A stretch of DNA of 64,000 bases, taken from NCBI RefSeq assembly GCF_022376445.1, contig NW_025954977.1:310001-374000 (forward strand). Direction: 5' to 3'. The notes below the pieces were generated by a model that had not been told where the DNA came from, did no database searches, and was given only the letters and a program-made list of their open reading frames with translations. This stretch comes from Fomitopsis serialis (taxonomy: Eukaryota; Basidiomycota; Agaricomycetes; Polyporales; Fomitopsidaceae). How positions within the stretch are numbered: the first letter of the stretch is position 1; every line of letters starts with the position of its first letter. Position numbers and translations under genes: made by a program. This document shows, in pieces, positions 47,878 to 59,050 of this stretch.

Positions 47878-49551
47878 TCAAAACAGAAACTTGACATTCT
47901 GGTACAGATTAAGCAGAGGGTTCTCTCCGTTCCGCAAGCGCGTCTTGTTCAGGCTCGCGTACGTCGACATGAACTCCGCATGCGTGTACACGCCCGACTT
48001 CATGTCACCGCCAGGTATGCCTGCCGCGGACGCGACGCCGTCGGGGGAGAGCCTCAGGTTCGTCGGGTGATACGACGAGAAGAAGTTTCCCCCCAGTGCG
48101 AGCGGGGACGCGCTCGTCGCGAGGGGCGAGGGGCCGAGCGGCGCCTCCGCTTCCGCGCGGGGCAGCGGCTGCGCGAGGATGTGCTCGTACATGTCGCGCA
48201 GGCGGTCAAAGTCGGTCGGGAAGAAGATGTCGAAGTAGCCCTGCTTGACGAGGAACGTCGTGCACGGCACGGTCGTGTTGCGGTAGCGCGTCTGCACGAC
48301 GGGCGCGTTCACGCCTTCGATCGTGTCCGGCAGAGACGCGAAGTCGGAGAGGAGGAGGCGGTGGCGCGGGAAGTGGCGGCGGAGCGTGCGGAGGAGGCTG
48401 AGGAGGCGCGTGGGGATGTACTCGGGCGCGGAGAGGTTCGGCGCGAAGGGGAGGTTCGCGTAGAACGTGCGGAACGTGCGCGACGCCTTGAGCAGGCGCG
48501 GCAGCGGCGGCGGGTGCATGAGACGCCGGCGGAGTGCGAGGAACGCGGCGATGAGCGGGTCCGTCACGCGCGTGTAGTACGTACTGAAGTCGCCCTGGGC
48601 GTCGATCGTGACGAGCCCCTGGTACGGCTCGAGCGTGCGCAGGTCGTAGCGGATCATGTCGTGCGCGAAGTTGTCCTGGGCGCAACACTCACTGGCGGGA
48701 CCTGCAGCGGATGGGGAGAGCACTCACGATGACCTCCATGGCGAGGAAGAAGCACGGCGCGGGCTCGCGCTTGGACCAGCGGAAGATGCTTTGATTGGTC
48801 ACGTCAACGCAGGGGTGCTTGGTGCTCAGTTTCTCGCGTTGTAGGTGCGCGAGATTCTCGCTGATCTCGATGATTTTGTACTGCGTGCGGTCGTAGACTT
48901 CGGGGTAGCGATGCTGTATGTAGTCCAGAATGTCGAGGGCGAGCGTGCCGTTCCCCGCACCAATCTCGTAGATGATGAAATCTTCATACGGGAAGTACTT
49001 GAGCAGATATTCAGACACTAGACATTGGGCAATGGCTTGGCCGTACCAAGGCTAGAATTTACGTCAGACGCACGGTACTAGTGGTCGCAGGCGTACCTTG
49101 AACAGCTCCGTCGGCGTATGCCAGATCTGCCTCCCGGGTCCTTCACCATCCGGACCGTACTCGGCATACTTCTGCGCGACCCCCTCCTCGAACTCCAGGA
49201 TGTTCCTCAGCTTGCCAAACTGCACAGGCTCCGTCGCCGTGAAGATGTCGGCCTGCTCGGAAAGTAGCCGTAGTGGGGGTTGTACAGCGAGTCCTCAATG
49301 AAGTCGCGTACGAGCATCTTGACGCGGCGGGGCGGCTCTTGCAGGACTCGAGGTCGTTCGCGGTGACACGTTTGTAGGTGGCATGCTCCGCGTCGGGGAC
49401 ATCCTGGAAAGAGATCTTGCTGTAATTGATCTTCTCGTCCGCGGTCTTGTCTGTCGCTTTGTGCTTCAATGTGCGAGTGGCCCGGGGAAGTGCGGGGAGT
49501 GTGCTACGACGACATACTTGCGCGAGACGCGTGCTGCTTGACGCGAGCATA
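47878..49551 (-). CDS. NDUFAF7: NDUFAF7/MidA-type mitochondrial arginine methyltransferase (two apparent 1-nt losses)
   Basis: A DUF185-family methyltransferase; NDUFAF7 dimethylates an arginine of NDUFS2 during complex I assembly in the mitochondrial matrix. Exons: 49551-49097, 49051-48728 and 48675-47878. The N terminus (MLASSSTRLAQVCRRSTLPA) is Arg/Ser-rich without acids, as in a mitochondrial presequence. Core: VKMLVRDFIEDSLYNPHYGY, PWYGQAIAQCLVSEYLLKYF, SAM site YEIGAGNGTLALDILDYI, FFLAMEVIDNFAHDMIRY, then a long C-terminal part to LNLYQNVKFLF. In exon 1 two frame jumps are needed, near 49344-49352 (TANDLE to LQEPPRRVKM) and near 49259-49263 (GYF to EQADIFTATEPVQF). Each is repaired by a single base in a short run. 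The catalytic region is undamaged. Confidence 0.85.
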
Positions 49552-49880
49552 TACCTCGAGCACTGTGTAAACCTCAGGCCTGCTGCCACCAGCAACTTGT
49601 GACTGGCAGTGCAGAGAAAAATGAGGAGGGAGAGGAGAGGAGGGACGGGGAGGAGGGGTCGAGGAGACAGATGCCGTCCTACGATCACGTGCAAGATGCA
49701 TTAGTACTGGCGCTCCAGGACCAGCAACTGCCAGTCGATCCTACCCAGATCCTATCGCGCCCCGAGCCTCGTTCTGCAAGTTGACTGGTCATTGTCTGAA
49801 AAGATTGGCATTTAACGCTGAAAGTTTTTGAAAAGGTGCCTTTGACATATCTGCGACTTCAGAGGAGGAGGGGCGTTAGT
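49552..49880. promoter_or_regulatory. shared divergent promoter, NDUFAF7 and MMS19
   Basis: 329 bp between divergent starts, with a purine-rich stretch (gaggagggagaggagagg and following) on the plus strand at 49623-49665. No other element could be assigned. Confidence 0.4.
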
Positions 49881-52800
49881 ATGGAAGCGCTTCAGAGAGT
49901 CGTGCGGACATGGATTGCGTCCGAGCAAGAGGAGGAAGTCGACACGGCGGTGTCAGGTAAGCCTTGTGCTGTGCTTGTACGTTCCTATCTGAGAATGATT
50001 CTAGAAATCAGCAAAGGGAATGCAACACTACTGGATCTTGTCAAAGCTTTAGGGGAATACCTCACCTCCGAAGAAGATGAGCTGAGGACGAAGGGTACTT
50101 CGCACATACCACACTTCAAGCATGTATTCACTGCTCGTAATATCAGGTGTTGAGTTTCTCTCGCTTGTAATCAGCAAATGCCCACCTGAGAAGCTCCATC
50201 GACAATCGGGTGCGCATCCTTCACCCTGAGCGCACGACCTCTCGATTCTTACGCCCGCACTGTTTGCAAAGTCCGTGTGCTGGTGAGCTTCTACTGTGGC
50301 AAGCTGGAAGACACCGAGACTATCATTCCGGCGCTCAAAGGGCTCGTCTCTCTCACTGCGATGCCTGCCTTTGCATCTGCAGACGCGATCGAGGTTATGA
50401 ATGCGTAGGTCGTGTGGTCGTGCAGCAGAGGAGGCAGCACTCAATGGCTCAAATAGGCTTTTCAAACATGTCCGGATGAATGCACTCGTTCAGTCTCAGC
50501 GGTTCATGGTATACAAGATTGTCGACACACTGATAGCTAAACACCGAGATGGTCGGTCAATTCGCTGACTTCGCCGTTAACGAGTCTTCATGCATCGTCT
50601 TACAGCACTCAAGAGCATGGGAAAGACTTTCTGTCTGGCTACATCTCACTGGCTGAAGGCGAGAAGGACCCTAGGAACCTCTGCATTGCCTTTGCCATCG
50701 ATCGCGTCCTGTTGCTGGAGTTTGACATCACTGCTCACGTCGAGGTCTGCGACATGTACATCTCGGCTTGTTCCCCGCTGACATTGAACACAGGATATGT
50801 TCAACATCACGTTCTGCTACTTCCCAATCACCTTCAGACCACCTCCAGATGACCCGTACGGCATCACCACGGACGATCTCAAGAATGCACTCGGGTAGGC
50901 GTTCGATGAGTCTCCATCTGACCCACTCTTACATGGGAGTACACAGCGCATGTCTGAAAGCCACGCCGTTGTTAGGACCTCCGGCAATCCCTCTGTTTCT
51001 CGAGAAGCTCGCAGCAGGCAGCCCAGTCACGAAGGTCAGTCATCCTTACCCCCGCACTATGCAACACTGAGTGAGAATTGTTGCGCAGCGAGATACCCTC
51101 AAGGCTCTCGACAGCTGTCTCCCTGTCTATGGGGCGTCTACAGCGCGTACTCACGCACGAAAGCTGTGGAATTCTCTGAAACTAGAGGCAAGATTGGCTT
51201 TGTTGCCAATGATGTTAGATGCTCATCAATGGGCAGATCTTCCAACCAACCGATAGCGTAACAGAACAAGCCGCCCTTCATACGACTCAAGTACTTATCC
51301 GGACGATCTACTCTGCGCAAGGGAACGAAGATCAGTCAAGCAAGACATACAAGGCTTAGCGAAGGAGCTTGCGAGGAATGCATTCAGATCCTGCGTGAGC
51401 CGGAGAAGAGCCAGGCGAAGCCTGCCAATAAGGTCATGTGTGCATTCATGGCGACTACGCGTACGATCCACTCCTCTCTAGATTGTTTACCAACACTGAG
51501 AGACTGTTGATCTCAGCCTCCGTCGCGCGCTTCACACTGGCACAGGTAACGCCGCACCTCGTCAAGCTCTTCCTCAACCCAGACGAGCTCCCGAACCGTT
51601 CGCCTACTCTCCGGCTGCTCGCCGACGTCATAGTAGCCGCCCGGGACTCGATGCCGAAGGATCCGGAGATCCTCCCTGCGGAGGAAGACATCCCGCTCGC
51701 GCCGTATAAGGACGAGGTCCTAGGTGTGCTCACTGTCGGTTTGAACGCCGGGTCATCAGCACAGCCAGCCCTCGATGGCTTGAAGGCCTTGGTAACAACC
51801 CGAGGGTTGTTAGCGGATGAAGAGCTCGGTTTTGTTGTTCACAAGGTCAACGAGCTGCTCCAGGACGGGCAGGAAGAGAATGAAGATATCAGGTGCGTTC
51901 TGTGTGCTGTTGAATAGTCACGACGACGTCCACTGACAAGGCGACTGTATCAGCGACTCCGCTCTCGATTTGTTGACGACCATCTCAGTATCCGCGCCCC
52001 GCCATGTCTCTGAGACGACGTTACCTCTCCTCTTCAGCTCTTTGCCGACCGCGCACCTGCACGCGACGCCCAGGCCGAGCGACTCAAGTACTGGCGCACA
52101 CTCGCCTCCCTTACCAAGCTCTGCAAGCAGCCCGACCTCTTCGAGACCCTTGTCGTCCGGCTCCTCACCAAGCTCGACCTCATCTGCGTCCCGTCCCCAC
52201 CGCCATCCAGGATGACTCAGACACGGACAGAGAGCCGAACGCGGCGTATGCTCACTCGATCCTGCGTACAATTGTTGACGTGTTAGATGCGAAGGTTGAG
52301 CTGGGCCATGCGGATGTGATCAAGTACATCGACAGGCTGGTGCCGCGGTTGTACAACTTGTTCATCTACTCCGCTCTGATGTCGAACGGAACGTACTTGG
52401 TCGCGACTGACCCGCGCCTTGTGTCTGTCGCGGCGCAGGTCATCACGCTAGTCGTACAGACGTTATCTGCCCAGTACGTTTCGGAGAAGCTTATTGAATG
52501 CTGATGTACTGATGTTGCTGAAGGCGACAGGAGACGTTTATCGTGGCATTGTTTGCGGCGTACGTACAAGGCGATGTCAAGCAGCTTGCCGAAGGACATC
52601 AGAAGGTACCTTCGGACAAGAGGTTTGACCCATTCGATGTAAACGGTTCTCGTTGCATTGCTGCATCCGACTCCTATTCAACTGCATCATATGTAGGTAG
52701 AAGCGTCGCCCTTGCAGAAGAATATGCTCGCCCTCTTCGCTGCGGCCGTAGTCGCACTTCACAAGGAGGTTAGGCAACGATACACTCACGGTGGCCATTC

Positions 52801-54051
52801 ATTTGCTGAATTTGATGCATAGGTGGCACTGCCAGTCCCGGATGAAGCGGCTTTCCTAGACATGCTGCTCCGCTGGGCTGTCACTATTGCGGATAATGTC
52901 CTGCAACGAGACGCAGCAGTACATGTGACATGTTCCATCGTCAACAAACGGACGGACGGTACGCAGCTGAGACGTACCTTCTGTTGTCCCTATTCACCAT
53001 CCACCAGGCCTGTCTACCTTCCTCCGGGAGAAGCTCAACATTTTCTGGACAAGTCAAATAGCAAGTAACGCCCATCCACCAGAGAAGCGTCGCGAAGCCA
53101 TCTCGACATGGTCATGGATGACGAAGGCCCTCCTGGTCAGAGGGGATCCTCGTGCTGCGGATCAGGTGGACCGGCTCTTTCAGTTATTTGGAGACAATGA
53201 AATCAGCTGGGACGCCGCGCGGACGATCGGCGGTGTGGTCGCCACTGACAGAATCCTCACGAAGAAACATCATAGCGTCATCAAGTTCCTCTATGCACAG
53301 AAGTATTGCAACACGGTCTTACCTAGGATCATTGAGGGTGCGAAGTCATCCGAAGGTACGTATCAACAAGCACAACCGCGCTGCGAGACTCAAATTGATA
53401 CATTCGCATCATAGACTCCAGGCAGCAGAATGCATACCTTGTAGCTCTCACGTCTATGATCAAGTCTGTGCCCAAGACGGTATACGCGCACCAGATGCCA
53501 ACGGTGTGTCTGACCTTGTTCTACGCACTACGACCGCTCACATGAATCTATCAAACCCGATAGCTGATGCCTCTCCTCCTCCGTGGACTCGATCTCCCTG
53601 ACTTCGAAATCCGGGCCAGCGTGATCGACACGCTTCTCGCGACTGCCGAGAGTAGCTCATCGTCATCGAAGACGACGGAGAACAACATCATCGCGGAGCA
53701 CGCCTCTAGCCTAGTGTCGACGATGCTCAGAAATAGCATGGTCAAGGACATGCCTTCCGTGGTACGTGCGAGTTCTACCGTGTACAGGGCGTGCGTCCTC
53801 AACCTCATTGCAGCGTGTAAGGATCGCCGCTTTGCGATTCCTCGGGGTCCTTCCAAGTGCTGTCCGGTATGATGTCCTACACCCACAGAAGGCCATGGTG
53901 ATCCGTGAACTTGGGAGGGTGCTAGATGACCCGAAAAAGGCGGTTCGTAAGGAGGCAGTGGAGGCAAGGTGAGCGCTTTAGCTTGAGGACGGCTAACCCG
54001 TCATACTGAGCGGCTGCCATTAGGACCAATTGGTTCAAGTTCAATGGCTAA
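49881..54051 (+). CDS. MMS19: MMS19, cytosolic Fe-S targeting HEAT-repeat protein (several apparent 1-nt losses)
   Basis: Mms19 is the adaptor of the CIA complex that hands Fe-S clusters to DNA repair and replication enzymes such as XPD/Rad3. More than 20 exons were traced: MEALQRVVRTWIASEQEEEV, LLDLVKALGEYLTSEEDELR, GVEFLSLVISKCPPEKLHRQ, VRVLVSFYCGKLEDTETIIP, LSGYISLAEGEKDPRNLCIA, FAIDRVLLLEFDITAHVEDM, FNITFCYFPITFRPPPDDPY, IPLFLEKLAAGSPVTKRDTL, LEIFQPTDSVTEQAALHTTQ, then HEAT repeats through VTPHLVKLFLNPDELPNRSP, and the C-terminal RVRIAALRFLGVLPSAVRYD, KAVRKEAVEARTNWFKFNG. An intron at 51188-51236 has a GC donor. The frame jumps near 51343, 51368, 52049 and 52197, each as one lost base, mostly in G or C runs. 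A further jump near 50625 disappears if the acceptor at 50606 is used instead. The gene is probably intact. Confidence 0.85.
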
Positions 54052-54739
54052 GATGAATTTTGAACATACGAAAGGAGCTTGTTATCAACACGGTAGCCAA
54101 ACAACATCTGTATCGATAAAACATGCCAACGGCAGTTTTGCAATGTAGCATTTATACGCTTTCCTTCAGTGGTACTGCATACTATTAAATTAATATCAAC
54201 GAGCATTGCGACTTTCGGACCGATGCCAGTACTCTGACAATGACCAAACGACGGGGTGTCAGGTTTCAACGGGATATATAACTCGATTGGCCCTGCGATG
54301 GAGGTATCTCTATCCTTCGATGATATCTGCCGGCTTGGCCCGGGGTGCAGGATGGCCGCTGGTAAAACACGATGCACAAGGCGTTGAGTACCATCATTGT
54401 TCCAACAGGGATGCACGAGAGATTCCCTCTTCGCACCATACGTTTCATCTGGAAGTGATGCGTCAGACTCATGAGTCACAGTACTTGGGTGCGCGTCGCG
54501 CGACGCGTGTTTTCACGTGACCGCGACCAGACCCGCACAGTGACTCGGATACAGCGTGGATCAGTAGACCAGTTCTGCTGGTAGGTGTGGAACGTCTCGA
54601 GTATCACACATTTCGATAGCCAATGAACTCGATTGAACGACAACCATACAATGACGACACTCGCTGATCAAATGCTCCGACTTCAAAGCTTCACCCAACA
54701 AAAACACTACCACGGCGAACCACGCGTCACCGCTAGGAA
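54052..54739. other. convergent intergenic region
   Basis: A 688 bp gap between the ends of MMS19 and the Tyr-rich gene. Several frames of about 100 codons occur on both strands (54048-54479, 54206-54520) without a recognisable domain. Confidence 0.45.
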
Positions 54740-55095
54740 TCACTTGGAGTTGCCGGACGACTTGTGCGTGACTTCGCCGCTGGGCGAGGTGTACTTGGAA
54801 TCCCCTTTCCCGTTGTCGTAGTACGTAGATCCGTTGGGGTTCTTGTAGTAGTAGCCCCCGTCTCTGGTACATTGACTGCAGTAAGTACTACGAACGAATG
54901 GTGCAACTATTCAGCTCACTGGTTCGAGTAATGATATCCAGTGTTCCCATTGCCGTAGTCACGGCTGCAGTAATGGTTGCCCTACGTCGTCAAGAAACGG
55001 GAACCATGGTCAGCCAGGCGCATGTCGGAGAGGTCAAAGGTGAGGAGCACCTGGCTGTTCGTGCCGCTGCCGGTGTAGCTGTAATCGTTGGGCAT
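54740..55095 (-). CDS. small Tyr/Gly/Asn-rich protein
   Basis: A 76-residue protein in three exons: 55095-55051, 54981-54920 and 54863-54740. Exon 1 gives MPNDYSYTGSGTNSQ, exon 2 GNHYCSRDYGNGNTGYHYSN, and exon 3 QDGGYYYKNPNGSTYYDNGK, GDSKYTSPSGEVTHKSSGNS, K. Splice sites are GT-AG, and the composition runs unchanged across both junctions (Y, G, N, S over about 60 percent), which strongly suggests a real gene. I recall similar short Tyr-rich proteins in other mushrooms but know no function. There is no signal peptide or membrane segment. The YYYxNPNGSTYY core looks like a low-complexity beta or adhesive motif. A different acceptor 13 bases upstream would insert HQCTR in place of Q and is less regular. 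Confidence 0.65.
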
Positions 55096-55762
55096 GTTGA
55101 GAACGATGCAGAATCCAGAGGCTCGCGAGAGTGTTCTGCCCGGACGAGGATGTGGTCCAGGACAAAGAGTGACAATATGACGAGCTCGCATTTAAGCAGC
55201 TCCGAGTCCCCCGACCCTAGATCCACGATCCCGATGTTCTCAGTGGCATAGACCGGCCTGGCAGAATCCAGTTAGTGTAAATTATTGTCTTGGCTGACTT
55301 CTCCTGAACGCGTTCCGCCCCATGTAGCGTTTGCTAGTTTATTGCAGATACGCCCTTGGACACTAGTACTTACATCATTAGACTGCATGTCCTGAGCTGC
55401 GCCAGTAGACAGCGATGCATAACAAGTCGACGTGACGCGCAATCATCCGACAACTTGGATATGAACGGCCAGCTCTGGAATGACTCGAGATGTTGCGTTA
55501 TGAGCCTCACCATGTGCGCCGTTGTAGTTGGTATCATTCCAAATCATACAGGGTTCACTACAACAGTAGGATGTGCGACGAGAGCTGTAGCGATCGTGGA
55601 TATAACGTTAAGTGCCAAAGAACGACTGATGAGATGCAATTAGTAGATCAACCCGCTGTGCGTACGCAATGCACATCCTCCACGACGAAATCTAAGCAAT
55701 GCTATCGTAAAGGTACGATGCCGAAGTGAAAGAAACGCGTGCAAACACTCTACCAATCCCGT
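55096..55762. other. intergenic, no supported gene
   Basis: A 667 bp gap between two minus-strand genes. A 95-codon plus-strand frame at 55356-55643 has no motif. Confidence 0.45.
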
Positions 55763-57109
55763 CTACGCTGCCGCAGCCATGATCTGCTGCGTCTTCAGGT
55801 TCGCCTCAGCAAGGACCTTTTCGAACGCCTGGAGGTGCTCTTGCACGAACTTCCTCCCGTCCACTCTCCGATATGACCGGGGCGTGTCTGCGTTGGGCAC
55901 ACCAACCTCCACACCAGACTCCCACTGCTCGATCTTCACTCGGCTACGTTCCGCACTGTCCCACTCTGTCCGCCACTCTGTGAGTTTGTTCTTCAGCGCG
56001 CGGATCTTCCGACCCGCGTCCGTCGTGGCAGCGGCGTTCACTTGTGTGTGTTCGGAAATGACAGCGAGAGACGATACAGCAGTGGTTGTGAAGGTTCGGA
56101 GGTAGGCGAGATGCGATATTGTATTTGCGGGGGTAGGAACGCCGGTCAGTGGAGGAGGGGGAGGGAATGTCGCCTTGACCGGTGTTGTCGAATACGCCTC
56201 GTCCTCGTCCTCCTCTTCGGTGTCTCCTAGCTGGTCCCGGTCAGGGTCGACCTCCCAGTCATGAGCAGACGTAGAACTCGTGAAGGATTCTTCATTCACG
56301 GGGTCGAGGTCCCGCCGTGGCTCCGGAGCCGGTGGTGGTTCGTCGATCACCTTCTCCAACACGTCCAGTTGCCCAAGCACGTCAGTGCCATTCACCTCTC
56401 CAGCAATCTTCCTAAACTCCCGCTCGTACTCTAGCAGCTCCCGCACCTGCCCCTCCCGATCCCGAGAGGTGTCGTTGATACGGCGAATCATATCGGATGC
56501 GAGGCTCTCGAGGTTAGCGTGTCCGTGGTCGGCGTCGAGGCGACGAAGGTGCGAGAGGAACTTGTCCGTGTACTCCAGATCCTGCGCAAGGATCGCCATA
56601 GGATCTTGTTCGGGCTGTCGCCTTTGTCGCGGTGAAGTAGGGCTCGAGCTTGTGCTCGTTAACGCAGGATCGACGTCCGCCGGCTCCGCCTCCGCGAACT
56701 GTGGTGCTGCCTGCTCTGCCACCTCCTTCTCTGCCTCAGGAGCGAGCTCGTCCTGCAGAGATTGCCCCGTCCCGTCGATTTCGTGAGCACCTTCTGGTGG
56801 CTCGTCTATGCCCTCCGCCCCTTCGTCGTACTCTATGCCAAACTCCTCCGCAAGAAGCTTCGACCCCGCGCTAGGCTCGGGCATCAACGCCACTGCCAAC
56901 TCGTGCGCGAGCGAATGCCTCCCAGTAGCTCCATCATCCCCAAGCGCATCGGCAAGGCTCGCCCCAGCCCGTAGTGAGGTAGACGATTTCCGCGCGTTGA
57001 GACTTAGGCTTTGTCGGGATGGCGACTTGCGCGGCGTGGACGACCCAGCCGAGAGGAATCGAGAGCTCGTTTCGCCGTAGCTGTTATCATGGTCTAATGA
57101 GGGCGGCAT
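55763..57109 (-). CDS. coiled-coil protein of unknown function
   Basis: A single open frame of 448 residues without introns. It begins MPPSLDHDNSYGETSSRFLS. The first 190 residues are Ser/Pro- and Glu-rich (KLLAEEFGIEYDEGAEGIDE, EAEKEVAEQAAPQFAEAEPA) and look disordered. Around residues 190-270 lies a helical segment (LAQDLEYTDKFLSHLRRLDA, SLASDMIRRINDTSRDREGQ, VRELLEYEREFRKIAGEVNG), then an acidic linker. A C-terminal helical block follows (GRKIRALKNKLTEWRTEWDS, AERSRVKIEQWESGVEVGV, FVQEHLQAFEKVLAEANLKT), ending QQIMAAAA. No catalytic motif, signal peptide or membrane helix. The two helical blocks suggest an oligomeric structural or adaptor protein. I do not recognise the family. Confidence 0.75.
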   Translation of the reverse strand: MPPSLDHDNSYGETSSRFLSAGSSTPRKSPSRQSLSLNARKSSTSLRAGASLADALGDDGATGRHSLAHELAVALMPEPSAGSKLLAEEFGIEYDEGAEGIDEPPEGAHEIDGTGQSLQDELAPEAEKEVAEQAAPQFAEAEPADVDPALTSTSSSPTSPRQRRQPEQDPMAILAQDLEYTDKFLSHLRRLDADHGHANLESLASDMIRRINDTSRDREGQVRELLEYEREFRKIAGEVNGTDVLGQLDVLEKVIDEPPPAPEPRRDLDPVNEESFTSSTSAHDWEVDPDRDQLGDTEEEDEDEAYSTTPVKATFPPPPPLTGVPTPANTISHLAYLRTFTTTAVSSLAVISEHTQVNAAATTDAGRKIRALKNKLTEWRTEWDSAERSRVKIEQWESGVEVGVPNADTPRSYRRVDGRKFVQEHLQAFEKVLAEANLKTQQIMAAAA

Positions 57110-57551
57110 CCAAAACCTCAGCGATGTATCTGCGAGAAAGTCGACGGTCGCTGGCGCAAGTTACTGAGGGGAAAGATTGGGGAAAGGTCACTGTTGTCGT
57201 GGGCGTCGTGGTAGTAACTCTGCGCCTGCCAAATGAGGTAGTAGAGGAATATCACGTGGGTTGTGGCTGAAACAGATCGCTCTTCTTAAATCCCGATCTG
57301 GAGGTTACTAACTTCAACCTCCGAGTCACCGACCTGGACGCGGGATGCAACAAATCTCAACCACAACTTGCCATACAGTATAAGTATTACCGGTATAAAA
57401 TTGAAGACGCGAAATACCTAACTATGCTAAGTTACATTGCAGGTAAAGTCCATGAGCGGTCGTAACACATTCAATGCCTCATTTACTACGGAGACTCGCA
57501 GACATTGGCCCTACTTACTATCGCTGCTACGGCCGAAGAAAAAGACTACAA
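57110..57551. other. intergenic, no supported gene
   Basis: A 442 bp gap with no motif-bearing frame, between two minus-strand genes. Confidence 0.45.
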
Positions 57552-59050
57552 TTACGATAAAACGGACAGATCAATCTCTCCGTCAAGTATCCCTGCAAGC
57601 GCGCCCTCGAAGTCCATCACCTGCATCATCTGCCGCACGTCAGGCTGCGTCCTCAGGAGCGCCTTAATGGGCTCGCGCGCGCGTACCACGGGTTTCCACT
57701 TCGAGCTGGATGGCTCCCGCTGCCAGTCGATGGCATCGTCGAAGGAGATTCGCTTGGCTACAGGGCACGCAGGCATGAGGTATTGCGCGATCATCTTGTG
57801 TTGCAGAGGCAGGTTAAGCCTCCAAATGGCGTTGACGAAACGCAGGTTTAAGCCTGTCAGCCTCGAGGTGCGGCCTAGAGCGCAAATGTCTCGGACGAGC
57901 TGCAGGGAAGGATCATGGATCAGTAGAGCGAGTGTATGCACTAGCGGCGCGCTCACCTGCTCGAGAGGCGTGCTGTAGGTAAGCAAATCGAAACAGATCG
58001 ACAGAGTGGCCACAGTGGGCGCGTATTGGTGCACAGGGTAATGATAGAAAACCCACGCCGGTATCTCTAGCTCCCGAAGCTGCGAGTGCTCAAGAGGCAA
58101 CAGAAGCCGATCGTCCGTGCTGACGCTCGGGCTGAACCAGTCGCAGATGTCTACGACGCTCAGACACGAGACGGCACCTCCGGGGAATAACACGGGAAGA
58201 AGATTGAGCGGACAGCGTAGGGTTTTCAGCCTGGGCAGAGAGATCCTGGATGGAGCTGCGTGCGGCGAGGGCCTCTCATCTCCATCCAGTGTGCTCACGA
58301 GCGACAAATCCGAGATCGTACCCGCTCCAGCGAGGAAACCAAAGAGGACAGCGGAATCGTGGGGATCAAAGGAAATGTCAAGTTGCTCCAGTCGGCATTC
58401 GGACATGCCCTGCAGGATGGCGCGAGCCAGTGGCCACTCCGTCGCTTTCAAAGACCGGATATAGGATCCTTGGATCATGGACGACAGCGCCGCAACGTAC
58501 GGGTCCACGCCATCAAGGACAAACGCGTCGAAGTGCTCGAGCTTCATCGAGTAGTGCAACGGCTTGCAGTGCCCCGTTAGCGGCGCGAAGGAGCAGTGCC
58601 TGATGGATAGGCTGCGGAGATGCCCTAGGGATTTCATCGCTACGAAGAACTCGCATGACACGACTGTCTGCACGAGTGTCAGACTGCGCAGGGTCGGGAA
58701 GTAGGTGAGGATTTGGGCATGTCGCCACGAAGGGGACTCGATTGTGGCGGGGTGGCGCCCGCCCTCTGCGGACGTGCAGCCGTGAAGTTCGAGTTCCCTG
58801 ACCATGGCGGCTAATTCGACAGCTGCCTTGTCTCCCCGCGCGAGTTGCTTCAGCCATGCCGTACGCGCCCCGTGTGTCCGCTTTAACTCCTTGGACGGCG
58901 GGCTCGCGATTGTCAAGCGTGCGAAGAGCTTTGGCGTGACGAGATTGGCGAAGAGTCGGCAGACAAGGTTGAGATTGGAGAGGACTGTCTTATACCCTAC
59001 AGACGATCCATCATCCACCTCGTTGAGGATCTCGTCCACGATCAGCATGT
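57552..59050 (-). CDS. F-box/LRR-type protein, 5' end uncertain
   Basis: About 500 residues in one frame, beginning at MLIVDEILNEVDDGSSVGYK if the first Met is used. Reading further upstream in the same frame gives HLASLPIEVY, which completes a typical F-box start (LPIEVYMLIVDEIL..NL.LVCRLFANLVTPKLFARLTI), so the true start lies upstream of 59050. It is hidden by a short first exon or by a sequence error, because stops close the frame near 59140. The body has repeated LRR-like units (LRSLTLVQTVVSCEFF, LRSLSIRHCSFAPLTG, LEQLDISFDPHDSAVL, LRELEIPAWVFYHYPV), ending GEIDLSVLS. The target is unknown. It may be a tandem relative of the next F-box gene, although I see little direct sequence identity. 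Confidence 0.72.

Noticed and set aside
47740..48732. 330-codon plus-strand open frame
   Set aside because: It is antisense to the conserved third exon of NDUFAF7; its Arg/Glu-rich make-up is what the complement of a GC-rich coding exon produces.
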